This document shows positions 21,164-30,773 of a stretch of DNA of 57,836 nt, piece after piece (within the stretch, counting starts at the first letter, position 1; every line of letters begins with the position of its first letter). The stretch spans positions 1 through 57,836 of the forward strand of contig CALMYH010000149.1 in the NCBI GenBank assembly GCA_937873395.1. The letters are read 5' to 3'. The position numbers and the translations under genes were made by a program. The DNA comes from an uncultured Burkholderiales bacterium (lineage in GTDB: Bacteria; Pseudomonadota; Gammaproteobacteria; Burkholderiales; Burkholderiaceae_C). The notes under the pieces were generated by a model. The model had not been told where the DNA came from. It saw only the letters and a program-made list of their open reading frames with translations, and did not search any database.

Positions 21164-22099
21164 GTGAAACTCGAAGACATTGATCTCAACCTGCTGATGG
21201 TGTTCGATCGCCTGATGCGGGAGCAAAGGGTCTCCCGGGTGGCCGAGTCTCTAGGCATGAGTCAGCCTGCGGTGAGCCATGCACTGCGCCGGCTGCGGAC
21301 CTTGCTGGACGATGAGTTGTTTCTGCGACAGCCAGCCGGCATGGTGCCCACGCCCTATGCAAGACAGCTTGCCTCGCCTGTCTCCCAGGCACTGCAAGTT
21401 CTGCGATCGGCCTTGCATGTGCGCGCCAGCTTCGATCCCGGGGCCAGCGTCCGCCGCTTCCAGCTGGCCATGTCCGACGTCGGTCAGATGTACTTTCTGC
21501 CCGCATTGATGGCCGAACTGGCTCTGGAAGCGCCGGGCGTCACGGTCCAGGTGACGCCCGTGGCAGATCCCGACCTGCGCGAAGCCATGACCACCGGTCG
21601 CATCGACCTCGCGCTGGGCGCCCTGCCCCGGCTGCAGGCCGGGTTCTACAGGCAGACCCTGTTTCACCAGCGCTACGTGGTTCTGATGCGGGCCGGCCAT
21701 CCGCTGGCCGGTGGCCGGCAGGTCAGCGCCCTCCGGTTTCGACGGGCCACCCATGTGAAAGTGGCCGCCACCGGCACAGGGCACGGCCTGGTGGAAGAGG
21801 CACTGGAGGCCCTCGGGCTGGAACGGCACATCGTGTTGACCGTCCCCCACCATGTGGCCCTGGGCCAGGTGCTGTCCGAAACGGACTTGATCGCCACCGT
21901 GCCCGAGCGATTTGCCGAGAAGGCCTGCCCACCCTTCGGACTGGTGGCGCGCCCCCTGGCGATACCCTTGCCCCGGAGCGAGATTGCCCAGCACTGGCAC
22001 GGCCACCTGCACCGCGACCCGGGCCACCAATGGCTGCGCCAACGCGTGGCCAGGCTGTTCGGACGTCCGTCGGCCATTGAAACCGCCGCACCGGACTGA
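21164..22099 (+). CDS. LysR-family regulator, NahR-like, of the Rieske cluster
   Basis: The protein has 311 residues. The N-terminus EDIDLNLLMVFDRLMREQ, the helix-turn-helix VAESLGMSQPAVSHALRRLR and the following DDELFLRQPAGMVPTPYA strongly resemble the NahR/NodD/LinR branch, whose members respond to salicylate or related aromatics. It is divergent from the oxygenase genes, the usual layout for an activator of the operon. The start is GTG at 21164, preceded by GAGG. Confidence 0.88.
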   Translation: MKLEDIDLNLLMVFDRLMREQRVSRVAESLGMSQPAVSHALRRLRTLLDDELFLRQPAGMVPTPYARQLASPVSQALQVLRSALHVRASFDPGASVRRFQLAMSDVGQMYFLPALMAELALEAPGVTVQVTPVADPDLREAMTTGRIDLALGALPRLQAGFYRQTLFHQRYVVLMRAGHPLAGGRQVSALRFRRATHVKVAATGTGHGLVEEALEALGLERHIVLTVPHHVALGQVLSETDLIATVPERFAEKACPPFGLVARPLAIPLPRSEIAQHWHGHLHRDPGHQWLRQRVARLFGRPSAIETAAPD

Positions 22100-22195
22100 G
22101 CGCCACCGCAGCGGCTTGCCCGTGGCTCGTGGCCGGGGGTTGGGGACGTGATCCTGTAACACCTTGGAACGAACTCATCGGCCACGGGACGCGAA

Positions 22196-22205
22196 GTGGC
22201 GCCAC
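22196..22205. other. Gap between LysR gene and tgt: short palindrome
   Basis: The 401-bp stretch 22100-22500 holds GTGGCGCCAC, a perfect 10-bp palindrome, at 22196-22205, a possible small membrane-protein gene at 22260-22397 and the tgt promoter hexamer. I see no RNA gene or repeat element in it. Confidence 0.3.
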
Positions 22206-22254
22206 AATGCCAACCCAGTCAATGGATGTCATGCAACTGGAAGTGCCGCCGTGA

Positions 22255-23691
<1,437 letters not shown>

Positions 23692-23739
23692 CGCCTGCGT
23701 GCCAGGCGGGCCGGCGGCTGGCCGGTTAAGCTGCGGCCG

Positions 23740-24924
23740 ATGACCTCCCAGGCCACCGTTCCCCGCCATGTCCTGCCGGTGCTGGTGCTGGCCCAGTTCG
23801 CCGGCACCTCGCTCTGGTTCGCGGTCAATGCGGTCATGCCCGACTTGCAGCGCGAACTCGGCTGGCCGACCGCCGCGCTGGGCACGCTGACCTCGGCGCT
23901 GCAGCTGGGCTTCATCCTCGGCACCCTGGTGTTCGCCCTGCTGGCGGTGGCCGACCGGTTTGCACCCCGGCTGGTGTTTCTGGTCTGTGCGCTCGCCGGC
24001 GCCGGCTGCACGGTGATGGCCTGGGCCATGGTCAGGCACTACGAGGCCTTGATGGTCTGGCGTTTCGCCACCGGCTTCTTCCTGGCCGGTATCTACCCGG
24101 TGGGCATGAGGATCGCCGCCCAGTGGTATTCGCGCGGGCTGGGCGCGGCCCTGGGCCTGCTGATCGGCGCCCTGGTCATCGGGTCGGCCAGCGCCCACGC
24201 GCTGCGGGCCATCGGCGACCAGTTGCCGTGGCCGACACTGATGCTGGGTGTGGCCGCGCTGGCCGCCGCCGGCGGGGTGCTGCTGTATGCGACGGTGGGC
24301 GACGCCCCCGGCACGGTGGCGCGTGTCACCACCCTGCAGTGGCGGGCGCTGGCCTCGGTGTGGACCGACCGCAAGGTGCGCAGCTCGGTGCTGGGCTACT
24401 TCGGTCACATGTGGGAGCTCTACACCATGTGGGTGCTGGTGCCCCTGATCCTGGCGACCCGGCTGGAAGGCGCGGCCCTGTCCTGGGCCGCATTCTGGGT
24501 GCTCGGGGCCGGTGCCCTGGGCTGCGCGGTCGGGGGCTGGGTGGCCTTGCGGCGCGGCAGCGCCCGCGTCGCCGGCACCCAGCTGGGCGTCAGTGGACTG
24601 TGCTGCCTGGCGGCGCCGTGGCTGATGCACGCGCCCGACGCCTTCTTCTACACCTGGCTGGTGGTCTGGGGCATCACCGTGGCGGGCGATTCGCCCCAGT
24701 TCTCCACCCTGACGGCCCGCAACGCCCCGCCGCAGGCCGTGGGCAGTGTGCTCACCCTGACCAACAGCATCGGGTTCGGCATTTCCATCGTCAGCATCCT
24801 GCTGTTTGTGTCGCTGGCCGACCGGGTGGCGCTGGGCGCCCTGATTCCCTGGCTGGCCATCGGCCCGGCACTCGGCCTGTGGGCCTTGCGCCCGCTGGTC
24901 CAGGCCGAGCGCCAGCCTGGCTGA
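23740..24924 (+). CDS. Major facilitator superfamily transporter
   Basis: The protein has 394 residues with about twelve hydrophobic helices in two halves, as in single-component MFS exporters. The first helix region is LPVLVLAQFAGTSLWFAVNA. The loop after helix 2 contains ADRFAPR, matching the MFS signature between helices 2 and 3. Substrate is unknown. It follows tgt on the same strand and converges with a zinc-ribbon membrane protein gene. A weak TAAGCT lies 7 nt before ATG, with no ribosome-binding site. Confidence 0.8.
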   Translation: MTSQATVPRHVLPVLVLAQFAGTSLWFAVNAVMPDLQRELGWPTAALGTLTSALQLGFILGTLVFALLAVADRFAPRLVFLVCALAGAGCTVMAWAMVRHYEALMVWRFATGFFLAGIYPVGMRIAAQWYSRGLGAALGLLIGALVIGSASAHALRAIGDQLPWPTLMLGVAALAAAGGVLLYATVGDAPGTVARVTTLQWRALASVWTDRKVRSSVLGYFGHMWELYTMWVLVPLILATRLEGAALSWAAFWVLGAGALGCAVGGWVALRRGSARVAGTQLGVSGLCCLAAPWLMHAPDAFFYTWLVVWGITVAGDSPQFSTLTARNAPPQAVGSVLTLTNSIGFGISIVSILLFVSLADRVALGALIPWLAIGPALGLWALRPLVQAERQPG

Positions 24925-24937
24925 CCGGTCAGCCAGG
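24916..24937. terminator. Perfect 22-bp palindrome over two convergent stop codons
   Basis: The arm CCTGGCTGACC and its exact reverse complement meet at the centre. The TGA of the MFS gene (24922-24924) and the reverse TGA of the opposite gene (24929-24931) sit symmetrically inside. Pairing continues outward to about 16 bp per arm with one bulge (GCCAG/CTGGC). Likely bidirectional terminator; no T-run. Confidence 0.6.
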
Positions 24938-26008
24938 GCTGGCCGGGAGGGCGTCGGCCGGATCACCCTCACCGGGTTTGGCCTCTGCACCGCACGAGAA
25001 GCAGTAGCGGGCAAACGCACTCTTACGCGTGCTGCAGTGGCCACAGCGGTCGAACAGACACAGGCCACAATGCGGGCAGAAATCGGTCTTGCCGTCCTTC
25101 AGGTCCACCGGGCGCTCGCAGCCCGGGCAGACGTTCTTGGTCAGCCGGGCCTGGGCCAGGTCGTAGTCCAGGCCCAGGCGGCGCTGACTGTCGGGCAGGG
25201 CTTCCACCTGCTTCTGCCGTTCCAGGTAGCGCTGCAAGGCGGCTATCGCGTAGCGCCCGCCCACCACCGTCAGCACGATGCCGACGATGTAACGCACGTA
25301 GCCGCCGTAGCTGGGCAGGTAGGGCACCAGCTCCACAAAGAAGGCAAACAGCGCGAAGAAGATGAAACCCCAGACAAACGGCCAGGAAGGTCCTTGGCGG
25401 TGTTTCCTGAACAGCCAGCCAGCCGCCACCAGCAAGGGCAGGGTCAGCGCCAGCCGGTAGCCGAACACCCGCAGTTCCTGCGCCTGCTGTGCGCGACGGA
25501 AGGTGTCTCGCGCCGCATGCTCCAGATCCTGCCATTCGGCCTGGGCCCGGTCCTGGGCCTGCCGGGCATCCAGCGCGGCCTGCTGCTGTCGCTCGACTTC
25601 ACCCAGGGCCTGGCGCTCGGCCTGCCTCAGCCGATCCAGCGCTTCGGTTCGGGCGATCAGCTCGCTGTCCTGTTCGGGCCGCTGCGTGACCTGGCGCGTG
25701 GCCAGCCAATTGGCGAAGGTTTCGCGCTCGGCGCGGTTGCTGGCTTGGGCAGTCTGGTGGCGCAGCTGTGCCTGGTCCAGCGCCACCTGGGCCTCCTGGG
25801 CGTCCCGCCGCGCCTCGTCCAGGGCACGGCGCAGCGCCGGCGTTCGCTGCGGATCCATGAAATCCTCCAGCGACCGGGTCTGCTCCACCCTGGGCAGATC
25901 GCCCACGATGGTGCTGCCCAGCCCGGCCAGGAACCAGGCGAACAACAAGGCCACCAGCCACAGGCCGCGGCGAAACCACTTTTCCGACCAGCGCAAGGAC
26001 TTGCTCAT
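24929..26008 (-). CDS. Membrane protein with coiled coil and C-terminal zinc ribbons
   Basis: The protein has 359 residues and no named family that I recognise. An N-terminal membrane helix (LWLVALLFAWFLAGLG) is followed by a long Glu/Arg/Gln/Ala-rich coiled coil (about residues 50-170). Three more hydrophobic helices follow, then a C-terminal zinc-binding region with four CxxC pairs: CPGC, CPHC, CGHC and CFSC. The start MSKSLRW has GGGGGAG upstream; the frame extends further but would overlap the proQ-like gene. It could be a scaffold or sensor; function unknown. Confidence 0.75.
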   Translation of the reverse strand: MSKSLRWSEKWFRRGLWLVALLFAWFLAGLGSTIVGDLPRVEQTRSLEDFMDPQRTPALRRALDEARRDAQEAQVALDQAQLRHQTAQASNRAERETFANWLATRQVTQRPEQDSELIARTEALDRLRQAERQALGEVERQQQAALDARQAQDRAQAEWQDLEHAARDTFRRAQQAQELRVFGYRLALTLPLLVAAGWLFRKHRQGPSWPFVWGFIFFALFAFFVELVPYLPSYGGYVRYIVGIVLTVVGGRYAIAALQRYLERQKQVEALPDSQRRLGLDYDLAQARLTKNVCPGCERPVDLKDGKTDFCPHCGLCLFDRCGHCSTRKSAFARYCFSCGAEAKPGEGDPADALPASPG

Positions 26009-26135
26009 CGACACTCCCCCCTGTCTTGCCCCAAAGCGCCGATTGTGCCTTTGCCCGGCCCGGTCTGGCCAGACCGTCACCCTCGAAGGCTGGCATGATG
26101 CGAGGCACAAATGCCACCACCCAAACCGTGCAAAC

Positions 26136-26843
26136 ATGAAGCCAGACCAGGCCACAACACCCCAGCACCCCGATGAACACCGCAGGCCGGTGTCGGCTGT
26201 CCGCCAGAAAACAGCCGCACGAAGCGCCGGACCAACGCGCCATCGCCGCCTGCCCTTGCTGGACTGGCTGGCCGAACACCACCCGAACGTGTTCGGGGAT
26301 CCGCCTCGCCCGCTCAAACGCGGCATTTTCGAAGACCTGCTGGCCGCCCATCCGGGCGAACTCGACCCCGAGGCGCTCAAGCCTGCCCTGGCTCAGCACA
26401 CCCGGTCCACCCGCTACCTCTCTGCGGTCGGCGAAGGCCAGAAGCGACGCAACCTCCAGGGGGAGACGGTGGAGTCCCCCACCCCCGAACAGGTGCACCA
26501 CGCCCTTGTCGAGGTGTTTCGCCGTCGCGCCGCGCGCAGTGACGAAGACCTGCGGCCCAGGTTGCGCGAACGCATCGCCCGCGCTTTCGAGGCATCGGGG
26601 CTGGATGCCATGGACTACGCGGCACGCGTGTCCGGCCGGGACGAGGCGATCAACACGCTGACACAGGAGGCGCTGGCCGAGGCCGCGGCGCGGTCGGCAC
26701 GGCATCAGGCCCTGCAACGCGCCTATGCCACCAGCGGGCAGTCGCTGGAAGGGTTTGCCGCCATGTATGGCCTGTCGATCGGCGAGGCCCGGCGGGCGCT
26801 CGGCCAGAAAGGCCAGGAACTCTCCGCACCACCCGGGACGTGA
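26136..26843 (+). CDS. ProQ/FinO-domain RNA-binding protein
   Basis: The protein has 235 residues. A basic N-terminal tail leads into the ProQ/FINO domain (about residues 40-135), with LPLLDWLAEHHPNVFG, PLKRGIFEDLL and HTRSTRYLSAVGEGQKRRNL. The Arg/Tyr/Leu surface that binds sRNA hairpins is recognisable. A helical C-terminal extension (TSGQSLEGFAAMYGLS) follows, unlike the Tudor-like domain of E. coli ProQ. It is expected to bind small RNAs and mRNA 3' ends. No ribosome-binding site is evident. Confidence 0.85.
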   Translation: MKPDQATTPQHPDEHRRPVSAVRQKTAARSAGPTRHRRLPLLDWLAEHHPNVFGDPPRPLKRGIFEDLLAAHPGELDPEALKPALAQHTRSTRYLSAVGEGQKRRNLQGETVESPTPEQVHHALVEVFRRRAARSDEDLRPRLRERIARAFEASGLDAMDYAARVSGRDEAINTLTQEALAEAAARSARHQALQRAYATSGQSLEGFAAMYGLSIGEARRALGQKGQELSAPPGT

Positions 26844-26855
26844 GGTGGCACCTCA
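26841..26855. terminator. Hairpin over the proQ-like/FIST stop codons
   Basis: TGAGGTG (26841-26847) and CACCTCA (26849-26855) are perfect 7-bp arms around one base. They begin and end with the two stop codons. Outer ACCCG/CGGGT can extend the stem with bulges. No T-run. Confidence 0.5.
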
Positions 26856-28151
26856 GTCGGGTGAGCGGGTGAAGACGGTCAGGACACCGGTGTAGCCATA
26901 GAGGTGGTGGTGGGCGATTTCGCCGCCGGCAAAGAAGCCGGCCAGGGGCGCGTCGCCGAGGGCGCGGCGGATGATCTGCAATTCGGCGCTGGGCGCTCCG
27001 AAGTGCGGGCCACCCCGGCCGGAGCAGCTGACATAAACGGCGCCGGCGATGCGTTCGGTCGCGTCGACCGGGGGATCTGGCGTGTTGACGAGCACCCGGG
27101 CGTCACCCATGCTGGCATCATGCAAGCGGGGCTCCAGTTCCTCGCGGATCTCGGCACAGATGCGGACCAGGTCGGCCCGGGCCGCCTGGACGTGGCGTTC
27201 GCACAGGGCCAGGCGGCTGCCCACCGGCACCTCGTCGGCGATGGCCACGCCGTGGCGCGCCGGATCGAGGCCGATGATGTGCCGCACCTGCACCTCGGGG
27301 CCGAACTGACCTCGCTGCTCGCGGGCCGAGGCGCCGGGCAGAATGCCGACCTGTTCCGGCAGGGTCAGTCCGACGAGGGTGCGGCGCAGTCGCTCGATGG
27401 CCTCCTGGGGCCGCTCCAGCGAGATGTCCAGGACATCCAGCACGCGCTCCAGGGCAGGCTGTTCGTCCACCGCCAGCACCAGGTTGCCTTCGGACGCGGT
27501 CACGATGAAGGCCGGTGCCAAGGGCCGCGCGCCCTGGGTGACCCGGGAGACGATGCCCACATCCGGTCCGAAGGCCACGCCACTGAGTCCCCCGTGAAAG
27601 ACCCCGCCGCTGGCGCCCTGCCCGCGCAGATGGCCGGCGCTGCCTGAAGCAAACTGGACACTGGGTCCGCGGCTGGCACTGAGCCCCCCGAACAGATAAC
27701 CGCTCGAGGTCCGGTCTGCAATCTCGGCAATGAGCTCGGCCAGGTCCGGCGTGCGGCCGTCGGCATGGACCAGGGCGGTGTGGGCTTCGAAGCCGTCGCT
27801 GCGGCCCGTGGCCGACAAGGGCGCCACACCACTGAAGACGCGGTAGCTGTGCGGCCCGAGGTCACACAACATGACGCACAACGCAGGCTCGTCGAAATAC
27901 TCGACCCCGCTGGCCGCCACACCGATGCCCACCGTGCCGACCCAGTCGGTCACTTCGCGCAACTCATCGGCAAGATGGCCCAGTATGTCCCGGGCCTCAC
28001 CGGCGTAGTGGTCGGTGATGTAGAGCAGCCCCAGCGAGGGTGATCGGGCGTGACCGGGCAACGCCATCTGGGCCCGCAGCTGGGCCAGGACCAGGGCCGC
28101 GGCCATGCGCCACTGCGGATGGGTGGCGTGTGCACACGGAAAACGCTGCAT
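26853..28151 (-). CDS. FIST-domain protein (FIST-N and FIST-C)
   Basis: The protein has 432 residues. The N-terminal half (WVGTVGIGVAASGVEYFDEP, GYLFGGLSASRG, FHGGLSGVAFG) fits the FIST-N sensory domain. The C-terminal half, with YVSCSGRGGPHFG and FFAGGEIAHHHLYGYTGVL, fits FIST-C. The family is thought to sense small ligands such as amino acids and is usually linked to signalling output; none is fused here. It starts 21 bp after phaM and probably belongs to that operon. Met16 is an alternative start, as there is no ribosome-binding site before 28151. Confidence 0.83.
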   Translation of the reverse strand: MQRFPCAHATHPQWRMAAALVLAQLRAQMALPGHARSPSLGLLYITDHYAGEARDILGHLADELREVTDWVGTVGIGVAASGVEYFDEPALCVMLCDLGPHSYRVFSGVAPLSATGRSDGFEAHTALVHADGRTPDLAELIAEIADRTSSGYLFGGLSASRGPSVQFASGSAGHLRGQGASGGVFHGGLSGVAFGPDVGIVSRVTQGARPLAPAFIVTASEGNLVLAVDEQPALERVLDVLDISLERPQEAIERLRRTLVGLTLPEQVGILPGASAREQRGQFGPEVQVRHIIGLDPARHGVAIADEVPVGSRLALCERHVQAARADLVRICAEIREELEPRLHDASMGDARVLVNTPDPPVDATERIAGAVYVSCSGRGGPHFGAPSAELQIIRRALGDAPLAGFFAGGEIAHHHLYGYTGVLTVFTRSPD

Positions 28152-28172
28152 GAACGGACCCCGGACCGGACT

Positions 28173-29258
28173 TCAGCCGCGGCGACGGGACGGCGCGCGC
28201 GCAGAGGCCTTCTTCGCTGGTGCCTTCTTTGCCACGGCGGGACTGGCCGCGGGCTGGAGGCCGGGGAAGAACGCCGTGGGCAAAGGCCAGTCTCCCGATC
28301 CGAGCGGCCGGCCTGGCACCACCGAACGGGGCGCCTGTTTTTTTGCGGGTACCGGCTTGGGCTCCCCCCTCTTTTTCGGGGCGGCCTTGACCGTGACTTT
28401 CCTGGAGGCGGACGGCACCGGTGCCGTCGTTCTGGCGCCCACCCCCCGGGCCGCGCCGCCCACCGCCCGAGCCGCCGCCTGCCCCATCCCGACCGCAGTG
28501 CCCACGTTGCGGGCGACCGTGTCTGCGGCCTTGCCGGCCACACCGGTGGCGGTCTTGACGGCCTGCTCGGTCAAGCCGCTGGCCATGTGGCGGGTGCCGT
28601 CCAGGGTGGTCTGGCGCGCGGCGTCCTTCAGGGCATTGGCGGCTATGCCCTGGAACTGCTGGGTCAGAGCCCCCCACCAGTGCATCGGATCGACCACACC
28701 GGCCGGGGCGCCTGGCACCGCCGGGGCCGCCGTCTTGCGCGGCCGGGACTTGCGGGCCTTGGTCGCCTTGGCGGGGGCGGGGGGTTTCGCGCCCGCCGCA
28801 GTCGCCCCGTAGGGGCGGGGCGGGGTCTCCAGGCCGGCAAACTTGGCAACCGCGGGCTCCGGTCCGGCGGAGACCGCTTCACCGGCCGGCCGGCCAGTGA
28901 AGCCGGCCACGGTGTCGGCGGCCTTGAGTTTGAGTGCATTGGCCACGTCGCCGAGGCTGAAGTTCATGGTCTGCAAGGTGGCCAGCGTCATTTTCTGGAC
29001 TTCCAGCGCCTGGATGGTGGCGCCCAGGGCCTTGGCGTTCTGGTCCAGCCAGAAATGCACCGCCTTGAGTTCTTCGATGCGCTTTTCAAGGTCTTCCACA
29101 TTGAAGGTGGGCGCGACCCAGTTGCCCAGGTTGGGCAGCTGGGGAATGCTCTTGCCCAAGCCCTGGGCCACACCATCGGCCGCCTGCCCGGCCAGGTTCT
29201 GCAGGAAGTCGAAGCCCGGCACGAACTTGCCGAAACCGCTGCCCGATGTCTCGCTCAT
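28173..29258 (-). CDS. phaM: PHB granule-associated protein PhaM
   Basis: In Ralstonia PhaM activates PHB synthase and links granules to the nucleoid. The protein has 361 residues. The N-terminal PHA-granule region contains NVEDLEKRIEELKAVHFWLD and LGATIQALEVQKMTLATL, typical of PhaM. The middle and C-terminus are low-complexity and basic, with repeated PAKKA-type elements (VAKKAPAKKASARAPSRRRG), the type that binds DNA non-specifically. AGGAG precedes the ATG. It lies between a crotonase-family gene and the FIST gene. Confidence 0.88.
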   Translation of the reverse strand: MSETSGSGFGKFVPGFDFLQNLAGQAADGVAQGLGKSIPQLPNLGNWVAPTFNVEDLEKRIEELKAVHFWLDQNAKALGATIQALEVQKMTLATLQTMNFSLGDVANALKLKAADTVAGFTGRPAGEAVSAGPEPAVAKFAGLETPPRPYGATAAGAKPPAPAKATKARKSRPRKTAAPAVPGAPAGVVDPMHWWGALTQQFQGIAANALKDAARQTTLDGTRHMASGLTEQAVKTATGVAGKAADTVARNVGTAVGMGQAAARAVGGAARGVGARTTAPVPSASRKVTVKAAPKKRGEPKPVPAKKQAPRSVVPGRPLGSGDWPLPTAFFPGLQPAASPAVAKKAPAKKASARAPSRRRG

Positions 29259-29311
29259 GGCCTTCTCCTGGTGATCTGCCTTGGGTGACGCGCCCCGACC
29301 GGGGCACGCCT

Positions 29312-30151
29312 TCAGCCGTCCACACCGTAGCGGGGCGGTCGGCGCTCCCTCAAGGATGCCACACCTTCGCGCACGTCGGGACCTGCAAACCCCATGAATT
29401 CCAGTGCCAGCGAGGTGTCGAAGGCGGGTCCGGCCTGGCGCAGCCAGTTGTTGAGCGAATACTTGGTCCAGCGGATGGCGCTCGTGCTGCCCGCGGCCAG
29501 GCGGTCGGCCACCTCGTAGGCCTTGTCCAGCAGGGCGTCGTCGTCCACCGCGAGCGACACCAGGCCGATGCGCTCGGCCTCCTCGCCGCTGATGGGGTCA
29601 CACAGCATCAGGTAATACTTGGCCTTGGCCAGCCCGCAGAGCAAAGGCCACACGATGGCGGCGTGGTCGCCGGCGGCCACGCCGAGGCGGGTATGCCCGT
29701 CGACAATCTTGGCGCTCTTCGCGGCGATCGAGATGTCGGCCAGGAGGCCGGCCACCAGGCCGGCACCGACGGCCGGGCCGTGCATGGCACTGACGATGGG
29801 CTTGTCGCAGTTGATCACGTTGTAGACCAGGTCGCGCGCCTCTTTCCAGACCCGGGTGCGCACCCCGAAGTCGGTCGCCATGTCCTGCACCAGCGCCAGG
29901 TCACCGCCGCCGGAAAAACCCATGCCGCTGCCGCGAAGCACGGCGACGTTCACCGACTCGTCGCGCCCCACGTCGCGCCAGATCTCCGACAGTTCCCAGT
30001 GCCCCTCATGGCCGGCGGTCGGCAGCTTGCCGTTGCCACCGGGGCCATCGGCGCGCATCCGGATGTCGAGCACACAGGGAATGCCATTGACGGTGGGGCC
30101 GCGGCGGGTGATTTCCAAGGTCTGGTAGCGACTGTAGTCGGGCGAGTTCAT
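29312..30151 (-). CDS. Crotonase-family protein lacking the hydratase glutamates
   Basis: The protein has 279 residues with the crotonase fold. The oxyanion-hole region [13 protein letters not shown] and [20 protein letters not shown] are clear. Where enoyl-CoA hydratases carry their two catalytic glutamates (PEIxLG, and about 20 residues later), this protein has GHTRLG and a tyrosine ([11 protein letters not shown]), so water addition by the standard mechanism is unlikely. It may be another crotonase activity such as an isomerase, decarboxylase or hydrolase. Start MNSPDYS has GAGGAGA upstream. It precedes phaM by 53 bp. Confidence 0.78.
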   Translation of the reverse strand: MNSPDYSRYQTLEITRRGPTVNGIPCVLDIRMRADGPGGNGKLPTAGHEGHWELSEIWRDVGRDESVNVAVLRGSGMGFSGGGDLALVQDMATDFGVRTRVWKEARDLVYNVINCDKPIVSAMHGPAVGAGLVAGLLADISIAAKSAKIVDGHTRLGVAAGDHAAIVWPLLCGLAKAKYYLMLCDPISGEEAERIGLVSLAVDDDALLDKAYEVADRLAAGSTSAIRWTKYSLNNWLRQAGPAFDTSLALEFMGFAGPDVREGVASLRERRPPRYGVDG

Positions 30152-30199
30152 GCGGGTCTCCTCGGGTTGCATCGGGTCGGTCTGTCACCGCCGATTGTG

Positions 30200-30215
30200 C
30201 TTGACATGTGTCAAG
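30200..30215. promoter_or_regulatory. Inverted repeat of two TTGACA boxes
   Basis: CTTGACA (30200-30206) and TGTCAAG (30209-30215) are perfect 7-bp arms around TG. The consensus -35 sequence TTGACA therefore occurs on both strands in the divergent gap between the crotonase and DksA-like genes. Spaced -10 boxes are not convincing, so it may be an operator rather than a double promoter. Confidence 0.45.
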
Positions 30216-30295
30216 CCGTCTCGGCGGCAGCCGGTGCAAGATGATGTCATGCCCGACCCGATGTCGGATTTTCGAGAAATTGCAGGAGAACATCG

Positions 30296-30682
30296 ATGAG
30301 CCAGAACATTTCCGACACCTTTGCCGTCCAGTTGCAGGCCATGCGGGCCGAGGTGCTGGCCCACCTGAGGGCCCAGCGAGGCGGACGCATCGGCCGGGCC
30401 GAGGCTGCCGCCCAGGCTCGGGAAGAGGCCAGTGACGACTGGGCCAAGGCGGACGCCGAGCGCGATCTGGCCTTTGCGCTGGAAGAACGGGAGTCGGCCG
30501 AACTGGTGGCGATCGATGAGGCACTCAAGCGCATCGCCGATGGCAGTTATGGACTGTGCGTGGACTGTGGTGTCTCGATCGCCACGGCCCGGCTGCATGC
30601 GAATCCGACCGCCATGCGTTGCGTCGACTGCCAGGGCCAGCTGGAGAAGGCCGGAGGCGGCATCCAGGCGCCGACGCTCTGA
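30296..30682 (+). CDS. DksA/TraR-type zinc-finger protein
   Basis: The protein has 128 residues. A helical N-terminus leads to the C-terminal C4 zinc finger GSYGLCVDCGVSIATARL with the second pair RCVDCQ. This is the TraR/DksA signature (also seen in YbiI-like proteins). DksA itself has a long coiled coil with acidic tip that enters the RNA polymerase secondary channel; here the helices are shorter (EEASDDWAKADAERD), so it may be a DksA paralogue or regulator. AGGAG precedes the ATG. Confidence 0.83.
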   Translation: MSQNISDTFAVQLQAMRAEVLAHLRAQRGGRIGRAEAAAQAREEASDDWAKADAERDLAFALEERESAELVAIDEALKRIADGSYGLCVDCGVSIATARLHANPTAMRCVDCQGQLEKAGGGIQAPTL

Positions 30683-30761
30683 TCCCGGTGGCCCGCCGGC
30701 TGCCGTGTTCGCGGCCGACGGGGCTTGACCCGCGCGCATACCTGTCCGGGCCGGCTTGGCG

Positions 30762-30767
30762 TATGCT
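30762..30767 (+). promoter_or_regulatory. -10-like hexamer for a leaderless VOC-gene mRNA
   Basis: TATGCT ends 6 nt before the ATG at 30774; no ribosome-binding site is seen. Confidence 0.42.
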
Positions 30768-30773
30768 GCCGGC

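Noticed and set aside
28776-28830. GC-rich stretch in phaM (GGGGCGGGGCGGGG) as another repeat element
   Set aside because: It is part of the Ala/Pro-rich coding linker and lacks the modules shared by the five repeats.
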